Below are positions 7,590 to 18,600 of a stretch of DNA of 64,000 nt, one piece after another. The stretch spans positions 4,117,665 to 4,181,664 of the forward strand of contig NZ_CP021850.1 in assembly GCF_002896855.1 (NCBI RefSeq), read 5' to 3'. This stretch comes from Clostridium thermosuccinogenes (GTDB lineage: Bacteria; Bacillota; Clostridia; Acetivibrionales; DSM-5807). The notes under the pieces are model-generated. The model saw nothing but the letters and a program-made list of their open reading frames with translations, searched no databases and was not told the origin of the DNA. The translations under genes and the position numbers were made by a program. Position 1 is the stretch's first letter; the number at the start of each line of letters is the position of its first letter.

Positions 7590-9987
7590 CCAGCATCAAT
7601 TCCTTTCTGGCTTTTATTTTCCTGCGCGTTACTATTACTACTATAACCAGCACGATTACCCCCATCACCGCACTACCGGCAATGAGTGCTATCTTTTTTA
7701 TGTCGGTCTTGCTCTTTTGCTCCGGTATTTCATTTCCGGGAATCATAATTCCCGGATCATCAAACGTCGGCATCTCCATTACATTCATCGAAAATTCTTT
7801 TCTAACCTCCATCGGTTTCCCGGAAGAATCCTCAAATTTGAAAACGATACTTCCCGTTACTGCTCCCGGTGCGTTGGGCAGCACGGTAACATCAAAGCTA
7901 TCGCTTTTTCCCGGCTCAAAGTTACCTACATAATATCCTGAGCCCTGAACCTGGAAATCACCTTCGGCAGTAACCATCAGGTTGTATAGAGTCGACTTGC
8001 CCATGTTGTAAAATTCAACATATACCGGAGTCGGCTGTCCGACAAAGGCCTCCGGAGACATCTCCACTTCCCCGGCTACCAGCTTGGGAACCTGCTGTAC
8101 AATCACACCTATCGTATCCTTCGCCGTATACTGGTTCCCCTTGCTGTCTTCATACTCCATGTTGACGCTTAAGTTATAGGTCTTGGGTGCCGCATCAGGC
8201 TTGGCATTCAGTATCATTTCCTTACTTACGCTGCCTTTGGGGTCGATATTTTCTATATAGAAGGTGGTGCTGCTGTTCACGGGATTAAAAGTGCCATCAT
8301 CCGATGAAACTGTAACTTTTATATTGCTTACAGGTTCAGTTCTGTTAGTATTGAAAAAGGACATGTTGAGTTTAAAATCCTCACCTGCTACTATTTCTGA
8401 AGGTTCAAAGCTGTAACTGTCAACAATTATTTTCGGAACAGTCTTTTTCTCTTCATCTTTTTCTACATACACACCTACATACTGCGTCAAAGAATTTTTC
8501 TCTGCTTTGCTTCCCTGACCCGTTTCATACTCGACAGTGATGCCTATGGGATAGTTCTTGGTTGCAGCTTCGGATAGCACATTCATTTTGAAATCCACCC
8601 TTTGGGACTTGCCTTTCTCAAGGGTATCTATCAAAACAGTGTTCAAAGACTTGTTTATGATCTCCGGTCCGGTTATCAGCGACACTTTTATGTTATACGC
8701 ATCGGTGTCCCCGGCATTAACAACATCCAAGCCTATATTGAAATTGCTGCCAGGGCTCAAGGTATCCCTGGGGTACTCAATGTTATCCATCTTTATATTT
8801 GACTTGCCTTTATGTTCTTCCACATATACCCCTACATATTGGGACAAGGAATTTTTGACTGCCTTGTCTCCCTGACCCATATCATACTCGACATTGATGC
8901 CTATGGGATAGTTCTTGGTGATGGCATCGGGTATAACATTCATTTTGAAATTCACCCTTTGGGACTTACCCTTATCAAGGGTGTCTATCAAAACAGTGTT
9001 TAAAGACTTATTTATGATTTCCGATCCGGTTACCAGCGACACTTTTATGTTATATGCAGCAGCATCCCCGGTATTAACAATATCCAAGGCTATATTAAAA
9101 TCACTGCCGGGTCTTAGTGTTTCCTCGGGATAACTGATATTTTCCATCTTTAAACTGGGTTTACCCTCATAAACCTTTCCTACAGGGACGAAAAACTGGC
9201 TTGATTCCGTGTAGGTGGTTCCCTTGCTGTCCTTGTAGTCGATATTCACATTTAATGAGTGGTTTCCTTCGGATATGCTCTTTGAAGCATTAAGCCTGTA
9301 GGTAACGGTGGTCTCCTTATTGCCTTCCAGCTCGTTTATGTGCTTGACGTCGGTAAGTCCTTCGGCAGTGAAGCCATCACCCCTTAATCCCTGCACTGTG
9401 AGCTTGATATCTTTTGCTGTAAGTGTACCCAGGTTCTTGATCCTGAAGGTGACGTTTATGCTTTCTCCCGGCAGCACATAATCTTTGCTGAGCCCCACTC
9501 TGTTTACCGTCAGCTTGGGCGGAGTATTCTCATTTACAATGTTCACGGCTATTATTTCTGAAGAATTGAATGAGTTGTTTAATGTATTTGAATAGCTGTA
9601 ATCAACCTTCAATATATATTGACCCGGCTTCACAAACTCATCCAGCTCCAGTTCAAAGACCGCATCATATGTTGTATAGGACTCGATTTTATCGACTTTT
9701 ACCGATGTGTTGAGTTTATCAATAACAAAAGGAAAGCTCGAGCCTTCGGCGGCGCTAAGAGCTATCACCACATCCTTGGCGTTATGCGGGCTGTTGTTCT
9801 TTATGGGCAGCTTCAGGGTAACCTTGCCCCCTGCTTTTAACTCCGGTATTTTTGTTCCGCTGACTATGTTGAGCAATGGTTTAAACGAATTCTCAGGAAC
9901 AGGAATAATTTGTATATCTGCAAAGGCTATACCACTTGCAGATACAATCAGTAAAACAGCTAGTAAAATTGATAAGAATTTCTTCAT
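7582..9987 (-). CDS. Large exported CARDB/COG1361-type repeat protein with C-terminal membrane anchor
   Basis: The 801-residue protein has a signal peptide (about 1-23, ending SGIAFA), several beta-sandwich repeats of about 110-130 residues resembling CARDB or S-layer-like COG1361 domains, and one C-terminal membrane helix (about 768-790) followed by a basic tail RRKIKARKE. Two adjacent repeats, about 285-395 and 400-515, are nearly identical, sharing EIINKSLNTVLIDTL and KGKSQRV; the duplication is also visible in DNA at about 8450-9180. Repeats of this kind usually mediate adhesion or protein contact outside the cell. Between the ABC ATPase and MacB-like permease genes, it is probably the extracytoplasmic partner of that transporter. 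The role is inferred from context; no enzyme motif is visible. Confidence 0.8.
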   Translation of the reverse strand: MKKFLSILLAVLLIVSASGIAFADIQIIPVPENSFKPLLNIVSGTKIPELKAGGKVTLKLPIKNNSPHNAKDVVIALSAAEGSSFPFVIDKLNTSVKVDKIESYTTYDAVFELELDEFVKPGQYILKVDYSYSNTLNNSFNSSEIIAVNIVNENTPPKLTVNRVGLSKDYVLPGESINVTFRIKNLGTLTAKDIKLTVQGLRGDGFTAEGLTDVKHINELEGNKETTVTYRLNASKSISEGNHSLNVNIDYKDSKGTTYTESSQFFVPVGKVYEGKPSLKMENISYPEETLRPGSDFNIALDIVNTGDAAAYNIKVSLVTGSEIINKSLNTVLIDTLDKGKSQRVNFKMNVIPDAITKNYPIGINVEYDMGQGDKAVKNSLSQYVGVYVEEHKGKSNIKMDNIEYPRDTLSPGSNFNIGLDVVNAGDTDAYNIKVSLITGPEIINKSLNTVLIDTLEKGKSQRVDFKMNVLSEAATKNYPIGITVEYETGQGSKAEKNSLTQYVGVYVEKDEEKKTVPKIIVDSYSFEPSEIVAGEDFKLNMSFFNTNRTEPVSNIKVTVSSDDGTFNPVNSSTTFYIENIDPKGSVSKEMILNAKPDAAPKTYNLSVNMEYEDSKGNQYTAKDTIGVIVQQVPKLVAGEVEMSPEAFVGQPTPVYVEFYNMGKSTLYNLMVTAEGDFQVQGSGYYVGNFEPGKSDSFDVTVLPNAPGAVTGSIVFKFEDSSGKPMEVRKEFSMNVMEMPTFDDPGIMIPGNEIPEQKSKTDIKKIALIAGSAVMGVIVLVIVVIVTRRKIKARKELMLDE

Positions 9988-10001
9988 TGTTCAAGTCCCC
10001 C

Positions 10002-10697
10002 TTAGTTTTTTTGCACTGCTTCTATCTTCTGGATATTGCCGTCCATTATATGGACGATCCTGTCGGCATATGAAGCAATGCTGATGTCATGGCTTACAAT
10101 TATCAATGTCTGGTTATGTTCTCTTGCAATCGATGTTATAAGGTTCATAACCTCTTTGGTGGTTTTGGAATCAAGGTTTCCCGTAGGTTCATCGGCAAAC
10201 ACTATAGCGGGATTGCTTATAAAGGCTCTGGCAATGCCGACCCTCTGCTGCTGACCTCCGCTCATTTGCGATGGTTTGTGCTTCAAATGAGTTCCCAGGC
10301 CTACGGCTTCAAGCATGGCTTTGGCCTTCTTATCCCGTATATGCTTAGGTACCCCTTTGAACGTAAGAGGCAAGCTCACGTTCTCGACAGCATTCAGTGT
10401 GGGAAGCAGATTATATGACTGAAACACAAAGCCTATGTTGTTCTGCCGGAATAGAGCAAGCTTTTTCTCATTCAGCTTTTCAATATAGGTGCCATTTATT
10501 TTTATATGCCCACGAGTAGGCTTCTCAAGCCCTGCCATTAGATTCAGCAAAGTTGATTTTCCTGAGCCTGATGTTCCAAGAATGCAGCAGAACTCGCCTT
10601 CTTCTATGGCAAGATCTATATTGTCGAGAGCTACAACCTTCTCATTGCCTATCCTGTACACCTTCCTTACTCCGCTTATCTCAATGATATTTCCCAA
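10002..10697 (-). CDS. ABC transporter ATPase, MacB/LolD type
   Basis: A 231-residue cytoplasmic ATP-binding subunit with every expected motif: Walker A GTSGSGKST, Q-loop FVFQSYNLLP, signature MSGGQQQRVGIARA, Walker B IVFADEPTGNLDS and the H-loop SHD. The NLDS form is characteristic of the LolD/MacB branch, which pairs with permeases like the one at 6213-7589. The start is a TTG at 10697 with GGAGGG 9 nt upstream. It is the first gene of the operon, 14 bp from the CARDB gene. A 7-bp hairpin followed by six T lies about 90 nt upstream on the same strand and could be a leader terminator. Confidence 0.93.
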   Translation of the reverse strand: MGNIIEISGVRKVYRIGNEKVVALDNIDLAIEEGEFCCILGTSGSGKSTLLNLMAGLEKPTRGHIKINGTYIEKLNEKKLALFRQNNIGFVFQSYNLLPTLNAVENVSLPLTFKGVPKHIRDKKAKAMLEAVGLGTHLKHKPSQMSGGQQQRVGIARAFISNPAIVFADEPTGNLDSKTTKEVMNLITSIAREHNQTLIIVSHDISIASYADRIVHIMDGNIQKIEAVQKN

Positions 10698-11676
10698 ATT
10701 CTCTAGCCCTCCGTTCCCCCATTTTGTTATTAATATCGGTAGATAATGAAAATATTGCCAATATTGTTGGACGTATGGCCTAAGAAAAAAGTTCCATCAT
10801 CATGGAGCAATATATATTTTTTCAGTTATAACACAACCCAAGCTTTAAAGATAATGGCTTAACTCACTGTGCTAGAAAATTAACTTAGCATTGAATTGCT
10901 GCACTTAAAAGCAATAGTTTTGACGATCCTTCAACTTCTTCTGGCAACGCATAAATCATTCTTTTGAAGCTGCAGGGGCATGGCTGTCAATTTATAGACT
11001 AATTTACCGCTTTCGGATGTAGCAATCCTGCCGGCAATTTATTTCATGATCTGACACAACAACAAAGTAGAATTAGGTATGGCTTGTTGGCAATAAATAT
11101 TGAGTGTATAAAAATGTAGAAAATAACCATAAAAGCACATTTTTTGTATCAGATTTTATTGCATTAATTAGCCAAATATGGTAAAATGTTATCGCTCAAT
11201 ATTCCATTGGCAGTTCAATATCAATAAGCTTTTAAGCTCTTTAGATGATGTCCATGGTAGGGTTAAGGGATGCTTGAATCAGTACATTCTTAATAAACCC
11301 GGCCAGCCAACAGAATCAGAATTCTAACCCATGCGAAGCCTGTGGAGTATGAAGCTTCAGCAGTAATTCAATAATACAGTTCAGAAAACCGCAAGGCTTC
11401 TGTTCTTTCATTGTAAATTATCGACGGTGTGGGACGGCTAAGTCTTAAAAGTGATGAAATTTCTATGTTCTTCGATAATCAAGTTTTGTGTGCATATAAC
11501 CCGCATACATCAACGGGTGCGGATTATTGTGCAAGGCTAATCTTTAAATTTTAACAGCTCACAGACGTGAAATGAGCAAAGAAAAAGCGTGTTATTGGCG
11601 GTAAATGAAAACAATGCTTTGATCCAAGTAATTAATTTAAACATCATATTTTATAAACTTTGAAAGGATGGTTTTA
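10698..11676. other. 979-bp gene-free spacer
   Basis: No convincing coding frame. It holds the hairpin at 10785-10808, a possible decayed MITE-like copy C at 10865-10890 (TTAACTCACTGTGCTAG), and a hairpin at 11495-11527 (ATAACCCGCA / TGCGGATTAT, one mismatch, no T-run) upstream of the stalk-domain gene. A promoter for the downstream genes is expected here but not clearly seen. Confidence 0.6.
10785..10808 (-). terminator. Hairpin plus T-run upstream of the ABC-CARDB operon
   Basis: Stem GTTCCAT / ATGGAGC (10791-10797 and 10802-10808, one G-T pair) with loop CATC. On the minus strand it is followed by six T. No minus-strand gene lies upstream, so it could be an attenuator of the operon at 10697, or it could serve a plus-strand transcript. 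Confidence 0.4.
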
Positions 11677-12777
11677 ATGAAAAAGAGATTTATAAGCATA
11701 CTGTTAACAATAGTATTTGTACTTTCGGCAGCAGGCCAAGGGTTTGCTGCCATACCCGGATACACCAAACCGGCTAAACCGATCAAGGTGTTTATAAACG
11801 GTGTTGAACAGAAGCTTACCCTGCCCATATATGCATACCAGGGCAGAAACTATTATCCCTTTCGGGAACTGTGCGAAAAGGTCGGAGCGACAGTAACATA
11901 CAATGAAAAAACAAAATCGGCAGAAGCGACTTTAAACGGCAATACGGTATCCTTCCCTGTAGGCAAGGATTATTATTACCTGAATGGCGTAAAAATGAGC
12001 ATGGACGGAAAAACAGTAGGAGACCCTGACACCCAGAGGACGTATATACCCATAAGGTATGCCATGGAGGCCTTCGGCTTTGATGTGAAATGGCTTACTG
12101 GGTATAGTTACAACATCATAAGGATTGCCAGCCCTGCCCCTTCTGAAAGGGAAGATATACTCTTACAGCTGCACGCATATCCAGATAATTTGCAGACTTA
12201 CTATAAAGATAATTCCAGGTATATGCCTAACTCAGAATTGATGGCTAAGGAAAATGAAAACATAAACATTTATGGGCCTGTAGCTTTACAAAAGAAAGCC
12301 GATTTAATCAAGGCTTTTATGGAAGTAGAAAACAATGTAGATTATAGAACTATTGATGATAAATATATAAACAGCTATAAATTTTATTTTCAGCCCAACG
12401 GAAATGATTTTTATGTATATGAATTGGAAAAAGAACTGAGCACAAGTGAATACATACAAAACAGGATTAACGATATTAAAACATATAAAATTGCTTCTAA
12501 AGCAGAATTCATAACTGATAAAACCTTGATATATTGTTCTAAAGATGGGGAAAGAAGAGTTAGAGGTAGACTCAAAATTATGTTTACTTCTGTAGATCCC
12601 AAATATTTTGCTAAATATAAAATGAAGCCTTTGAAGCTTAACAAATGGTATTACATGGATGTAGAAATAGCATTTGCTTATGTTGCATATGACCCTTATG
12701 GCAAAGATAAGTGGGAACATAGCCCTGAAACTTACACTTCTTTATATAAACTCACTGATTTTATTGAGGTGAAATGA
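11677..12777 (+). CDS. Secreted protein with copper amine oxidase N-terminal (stalk) domain
   Basis: The 366-residue protein has a signal peptide (MKKRFISILL start, cleavage after GQGFA) and then a stalk-domain repeat pair at about residues 35-155. Recognisable pieces are IKVFINGVEQKL, YYPFRELCEKVGATVTY and TYIPIRYAMEAFGFDVKW. In Clostridia this domain is common in cell-surface proteins and does not itself imply amine oxidase activity. The C-terminal 200 residues are unassigned and rich in Lys, Tyr and Asn. The first ATG in frame (11668) sits on top of the ribosome binding site GAAAGGA, so I take ATG 11677. It is the first of three secreted-protein genes; the next starts one base after this stop. 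Confidence 0.82.
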   Translation: MKKRFISILLTIVFVLSAAGQGFAAIPGYTKPAKPIKVFINGVEQKLTLPIYAYQGRNYYPFRELCEKVGATVTYNEKTKSAEATLNGNTVSFPVGKDYYYLNGVKMSMDGKTVGDPDTQRTYIPIRYAMEAFGFDVKWLTGYSYNIIRIASPAPSEREDILLQLHAYPDNLQTYYKDNSRYMPNSELMAKENENINIYGPVALQKKADLIKAFMEVENNVDYRTIDDKYINSYKFYFQPNGNDFYVYELEKELSTSEYIQNRINDIKTYKIASKAEFITDKTLIYCSKDGERRVRGRLKIMFTSVDPKYFAKYKMKPLKLNKWYYMDVEIAFAYVAYDPYGKDKWEHSPETYTSLYKLTDFIEVK

Positions 12778-12778
12778 T

Positions 12779-15676
12779 ATGAAATATAAAAGAGCGATAT
12801 CAACATTGCTGATTACAGTATTAATTATTATGAGCATACCTTATATATCGTTCGCTGCGAAAATTGACTATGCACCGGATACACAGACAATAAGATTAAC
12901 CACAGTAGCTACTAATGCAACCACACCGGTTACATATTCGGTTGAAGGGTGGACTATTGCTTTTACGGGAGAATCAGGGAAAAAATATGCTGTGCGTTTA
13001 AAGCTTAAAAACACATCCTCAACTCCTCTTCCAGGGAATAAAACTGAGTATGTATATGAAATCCCGATTGCGTCCACGACTGATCCAAACAACGTATTAG
13101 ACCGCTGCAAAGCTACATATGGAGATCATGATGATTTTATAAAGTTTTTTTCCAAAGATAAACACGTTAAACTCTATGCCCTTATCGTTATAAAAAACAA
13201 TGGAGTACCGGAAGGCAGCTTAAATTATGACGGTACCACAACAGGGAAGGTATATGACCTATATGCCGGCGATTTGGATGCACTAAAGAAAGCCAGGGCA
13301 TGGCTTGACCCCACCACATTTGATGGAAACTATATAAGGGACTGCTTTATTCCTGCGGTGGACGTTCCAAAAGAAGATATTGCTCCTCCAACCGCAAAGA
13401 TAACTCATAAAGGTGTAGAGGTATCTTCTCTTTCTGTGTCTGAGGGGGAGCCTATTGACATATCCGGGGCCAATTCCAAGTTTCCCAGCTATGCAACAGA
13501 AAAACTTTACACGTGGCAGTACAGGACGAAAGGCTCTTCTACCTGGACAACCCTTGTTACAAAAGGGATTGACAAGGTTGTACCTCCCTTGCCGAATTTA
13601 AAGGTAGGAAAGTATGAGGTAAAGCTTCATGTTGATTACAACATGGGAAAGAATAAATATGAGTTTAAAGAATCTGAACATCCGGAAACGTCAACGACCA
13701 TGGAGCTTGAAATAAAGCCAAATGCAAACAAGGCGTATGTTATAGCAACAGGAGATATAGAACCGGATAAGATAGTGTCCCAGGAAGACGTTGACAATAA
13801 CGTGCCGATACCAGTTAATGTAGGGGTAACTGGAAAGCTTATGGATTACCCGGATATTTCGAGGATATCGAAATGGACGTTGCATTTGAGGAAAGACCCG
13901 CAAGGCCCTGATGACCAATATCAGAAAGTTGAATACACAACCAACCTTAAAGATACTGCCTCAGCTACATGTGAATTTACAATACCCGCAGGATTGCTAA
14001 AAAACTCCGACAGCTATACGCAGCCGTTTGTTGTATCTGCCTGGGCGACAGTAGATGGAAAAGTTATAAAAAGTGATCCGGTATATTGTTACATAAAATT
14101 ATATAAAGAGGGAGCAGCTCCTTATGTTAAGGCAACACCGTCAATAGAGCCGGATAAGAAGATATCTCAAGAAGATGTTGACAAAAATGTAATGATACCG
14201 GTTGAAGTCGGAGTTACAGGAGTGCTCAAAAATTTATCAGATATTTCGAAGATATCAAAATGGACGTTGCATTTGAGAAAAGAGCCACAGGGTGAAGATG
14301 ATCAATATCAGAAAGTTGAATTTACAACTAACCTTAGAGCTTCGGCCCATACTATATGTGACTTTACTATACCGGCAGGAGTTTTGAAAAATTCCGACAG
14401 ATATACTCAGAAATTCGCTGTATCTGCCTGGGCGACAGTGGATGGCAAAGTTATAAAGAGTAATACTGAGTATTGTTCTATAACAATATATAAAGTAGGA
14501 GTACCACCACCAGACCCGAATCCAGACCCACCGGAAGTAAATGAGCCTCCAGTAGCAGTTATAACATCGCCGTCATATGTTAAGGCAGGTGAATTAGTCA
14601 ACATATCCGGTACAGGTTCGTATGATCCTGATGGGACGATAGTTGACTATTACTGGGAGATACAGGATAAACCCAATGCCATTAGTGGCAGCTCAGGTTA
14701 TTATACTTTCCCATATATAGGAGTTTATAACGTAACGTTGGTTGTTACTGATGATGACGGAGCTACCGGACAGGCGCAAAAAGCAATCACAGTAATGCCT
14801 CCATCTCCAGTTGCTCTTATAACCGCCAACGGAAAATTTAAAGAAAACAGAATAGTAAACATCGATGGAACACATAGTATTGGAACGCCTCAATATCCCA
14901 TAGACTGGTCTAAAGCTGAGTGGAGTATAACTCCTGTAAGTGATACAGGAGCAACTGATAATATATGGGTAGTGACCTCTTTGGATGCCAATGGCATGCC
15001 TATTGGAAATAAATACAGTGCCGGTTCCACAGATGGAGGCCCATTGCATAAAATCGTTTTCAAGGATGCCGGAGAATATGACATAAACCTAACTGTGTAT
15101 AATACAGCCGGATTGTCCGGAAGCAGAACTTACAGATTAGAAATTAAAGAGGACCTGCCGCCTGTTGTCAATGCTTCTGTATATCCTACAGAAAGGTTAT
15201 ACAATGCAGATGGTACCCTGTGTGAAACTACAATTATCCGTGTGGAGCATACAAATGAAAGCGGTACTACTCCTGTTATGTTTGAAGTGTCCAGATATAC
15301 ATATAATGGTTGTCTGGACAGAATTAACGAATTTTTTGGAGTAAATCCGATTACTGAGGCAAAAATCTCAGAATTTCTTTCTGCTAATCCGGATATTAAG
15401 CGTGTTACTACATCAACACCATTATTTGCTAAGCTGGTAATCACGGATAACAGTTATTCACCGGACGGAGATTTTTTGGCAAACCGTAAAATATGGGTAA
15501 CTTACGATGCAAACAATAATGGTGTTTTCACGGATTCGGTCGATACAAAGACTTTAATCCAGGATCTTTCAGGGCAGGACAACATAGAAAAAAACAAAGT
15601 AATAGAATACCTTTGTAGTGATACTGTAGGTAGGTATAAGGTGGAAATAGAGGTTACAGAAGGCTTTGTGCCATAA
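12779..15676 (+). CDS. Large secreted protein with duplicated unknown domain and PKD domains
   Basis: This 965-residue protein begins with a signal peptide (ends IPYISFAA). Two tandem copies of an unassigned domain of about 125 residues lie at roughly 320-570, each with WTLHLRK, a PAG-LKNSD stretch and VSAWATVDGKVIKS. A proline-rich linker (PPDPNPDPPEVNEPP) leads to a canonical PKD domain at about 600-680 (SGTGSYDPDGTIVDYYWE, VTLVVTDDDGATG) and a second PKD-like domain. No LPXTG signal, SLH domain or dockerin is visible, so how it is retained is unclear. Its ATG follows the previous stop by one base with a GAGGTGA site, so translation is likely coupled. Function unknown; a structural or adhesive surface role fits. 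Confidence 0.8.
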   Translation: MKYKRAISTLLITVLIIMSIPYISFAAKIDYAPDTQTIRLTTVATNATTPVTYSVEGWTIAFTGESGKKYAVRLKLKNTSSTPLPGNKTEYVYEIPIASTTDPNNVLDRCKATYGDHDDFIKFFSKDKHVKLYALIVIKNNGVPEGSLNYDGTTTGKVYDLYAGDLDALKKARAWLDPTTFDGNYIRDCFIPAVDVPKEDIAPPTAKITHKGVEVSSLSVSEGEPIDISGANSKFPSYATEKLYTWQYRTKGSSTWTTLVTKGIDKVVPPLPNLKVGKYEVKLHVDYNMGKNKYEFKESEHPETSTTMELEIKPNANKAYVIATGDIEPDKIVSQEDVDNNVPIPVNVGVTGKLMDYPDISRISKWTLHLRKDPQGPDDQYQKVEYTTNLKDTASATCEFTIPAGLLKNSDSYTQPFVVSAWATVDGKVIKSDPVYCYIKLYKEGAAPYVKATPSIEPDKKISQEDVDKNVMIPVEVGVTGVLKNLSDISKISKWTLHLRKEPQGEDDQYQKVEFTTNLRASAHTICDFTIPAGVLKNSDRYTQKFAVSAWATVDGKVIKSNTEYCSITIYKVGVPPPDPNPDPPEVNEPPVAVITSPSYVKAGELVNISGTGSYDPDGTIVDYYWEIQDKPNAISGSSGYYTFPYIGVYNVTLVVTDDDGATGQAQKAITVMPPSPVALITANGKFKENRIVNIDGTHSIGTPQYPIDWSKAEWSITPVSDTGATDNIWVVTSLDANGMPIGNKYSAGSTDGGPLHKIVFKDAGEYDINLTVYNTAGLSGSRTYRLEIKEDLPPVVNASVYPTERLYNADGTLCETTIIRVEHTNESGTTPVMFEVSRYTYNGCLDRINEFFGVNPITEAKISEFLSANPDIKRVTTSTPLFAKLVITDNSYSPDGDFLANRKIWVTYDANNNGVFTDSVDTKTLIQDLSGQDNIEKNKVIEYLCSDTVGRYKVEIEVTEGFVP

Positions 15677-15694
15677 AAATGGAGTAGTTTGGGG

Positions 15695-18600
15695 ATGAAA
15701 AAGAAAGTATCCATATTTTTAGCATTAGTATTACTGGTATTTTGCACTACAAATATATTTGCAGATGATGCGATAATAAAAAGTACAGACTTTCTCAAGA
15801 GCAAAGAGGATATTAATACGGTAGTAGATAATGCTGCACCTAATGTTGGTTTTAGTCTTGCTAAGAAGAAGCTGGTTGATGTAGTTATACTGACGGATTA
15901 CACAGGAACCAATCTTACAAATTTAGCATCACAGCTAAATTCATTGAAAAATAGTTTATCAGCGAATAATGTGGACATGCAGTACAATATAATAGATGGC
16001 ACTAATAAGGCTTATGCCGGAGAAGCATTAATATCTGAATCACCTATGGCAATTGGACAGTATGTTAATGCTAACTATACTTCCTTTGTGGAAAGTTATG
16101 CTGGTATAAAACAGGACTTAACAGTAACTACTAACAATCCGAATATTGCTATAGATGTATTATCTGATATAAAAATAATGAGATCATATCATGGTGGATA
16201 TTATCATCACAATAGATATGCAGATATTCCCGGCAGTTCATTTTTTGCTGTAACAAATTCAGGAGAAATGTATGGCTGGGGGTATAGTTCATATGTTATT
16301 TCGCTTCTTCCTATTGAATATGGAGAGGATTCAATAACTACTCCTAGATTGTTTACAGATATCAGCGACGTTAAAGATTATATACCTAACGGTTGGTATG
16401 GCGTGGCTCTTAAAAATGACGGTTCGGTATGGTATAATGGTGAACTTCGTTATAGTCCATTGTATTTTACTGGCCCCGTAGGTGATCCAGTGTACTATTC
16501 ATTTAAAAAACTACCAGGATATAGTAACATTAAGCAAATAGTAAACACCGGGAATTTTATTTTAGCACTTAAGGAAGACGGTACTGTTTGGGGGCAGGGT
16601 GATAATATATGTTATTCATTAGGTAACGTGCCAAGTAACTATAATAGGGATGCGGAAGGGTACTATACATGGGATACAGAAATGGTTCAGGTACCAGGGC
16701 TTACAGATGTAGAGAAAATATTTGGATTTAAACATTCTGCATTTGCAATAAAAAAAGATGGTACTGTCTGGGCCTGGGGAGCTAACTATTATACAGAGAT
16801 ACTTGGTGTACCTAGCGATGGTGAAAGTAAATTTTATTATATAGAGAATCTGAGCTATCCTCCTTATCAAATATATCATCCCAAAACTGCTTTTTGTGTT
16901 TACAATCCAAAGAAGATACCTGGACTAGATGGTAAATCCATATCACAAATAACCTGCATATACAATGAGTATAAGGACCCTATATATACAGTTATAGTTA
17001 AAACAGATGGTACGGTATGGAAGCTGGATAGCAGTGGATTATCTAAAATAACAAAAACTCGTGAACAGGGTATAGATTATGATAATTTCACGACTTATGA
17101 GCTTTATCCTGGTACACCTCTAAATGATATAGTTTACATTGACTCAAAACCTTCGCTCACTGCTTATCTAAAAAAGGATGGAACAGTGTTAATAGATTAC
17201 TATAGAGTATATGAATCATTAAGTGGAAGGAAACTACGGTACATAAAAACACTAATCAATAATAATACAGGTATTAGTCCGACTATGCCTGTATATGGTG
17301 TAAGCGTGAATAAAGTATATGAAAAAACGCTTCGTAAAGGCTCAGACAGGTATTTGCTATGCATAAGCAAATCTACCGGAAATAACTACAGCGGAGGGTT
17401 TGGCTCATACTACAGCTTTGGTACTTTAAATAATTCATTTGTCGAATACCTTGGTAGAAATGATTTTTCCATATATGCTGCTGTGCCGGCATCAACCTTT
17501 GACTATATAAGCGATGTAGGGAAACAGGAGGTGTCAATACGCCACCTTGTAAATAGCTCTGTAAGGGAAGGTAAATTATACGATATAAGCCAGCTATCTA
17601 CCATGCTGAACTATATTAATACAAAATATGCAAATGTAGACCCAGAAAGTAAAATAACTCAGTATGTAGTAGTAAATGAGGATAAAGTTGAATATTCAAC
17701 ATTTTATGATGATGGTTCGAAGGATCCGATATATACCGGAGAGTGGCAATACACTCATGATCCTACTGTGTTTGAGAATAACAATGGTATAATTTCCTTT
17801 TCCGGGCAGTGGAGAAGCACTCCCCTGTTAACCTTTACCAATGTAGGTAAATACGATGTTATATATCGGGCAACGGATAATCCAAAAAACAATATCATAT
17901 TTTCAGCATACAGGAAAAGTGGTGATACACCCAAAATGACTATATATGCCCACAGAAGGCCGATAGCCCAAGCTAATGTCAACTTTACGGGAATTGACGG
18001 CAGCGGCAAATACATCACATCTACCGTCAGCACATCCTATGACCTTGACCACACAAGCAGGACAGACAAGGGAATAGTGCAGGAGAATTGGGCCTGGAAA
18101 GATATTGCCGACGCAGGCTGGACACCGGGTAAATTGCCGGGATTGCTACCTCCTAACAAAACTTATCTTGTGAGATTGTCGGTTATGGACCTGGAAGGGG
18201 CATGGAGTGATCCGTATGTATTAGCTGTTAAAACACAACTCTCCAACCAGCCGCCTACGGTAGACGCATCACCTACAAGCAGGGACTGGGGCAATACTAA
18301 TGTAACCTGTACCGTAACGGCCAGCGATATCAACGGTGATTACGCATATACGAACTATATGTGGAGTACATCACCGGTAAAGCCTACATCCGGGTGGACA
18401 AAAAACACCAGCAGCAGTTTTAACGTAACGCAGTCAACACAGGGCTCATGGTATCTACACATGGAAGCGTTCGATGCTGTCGGAAACAGCTTTTACCGCA
18501 TGAGAGGGCCATATAACATAGATAAAACTCCACCTTCGGGAGTGTTTAACCCCAATACTCACTCCTGGACGAATAAGGATGTAAGTGTAACTTTTGATCC

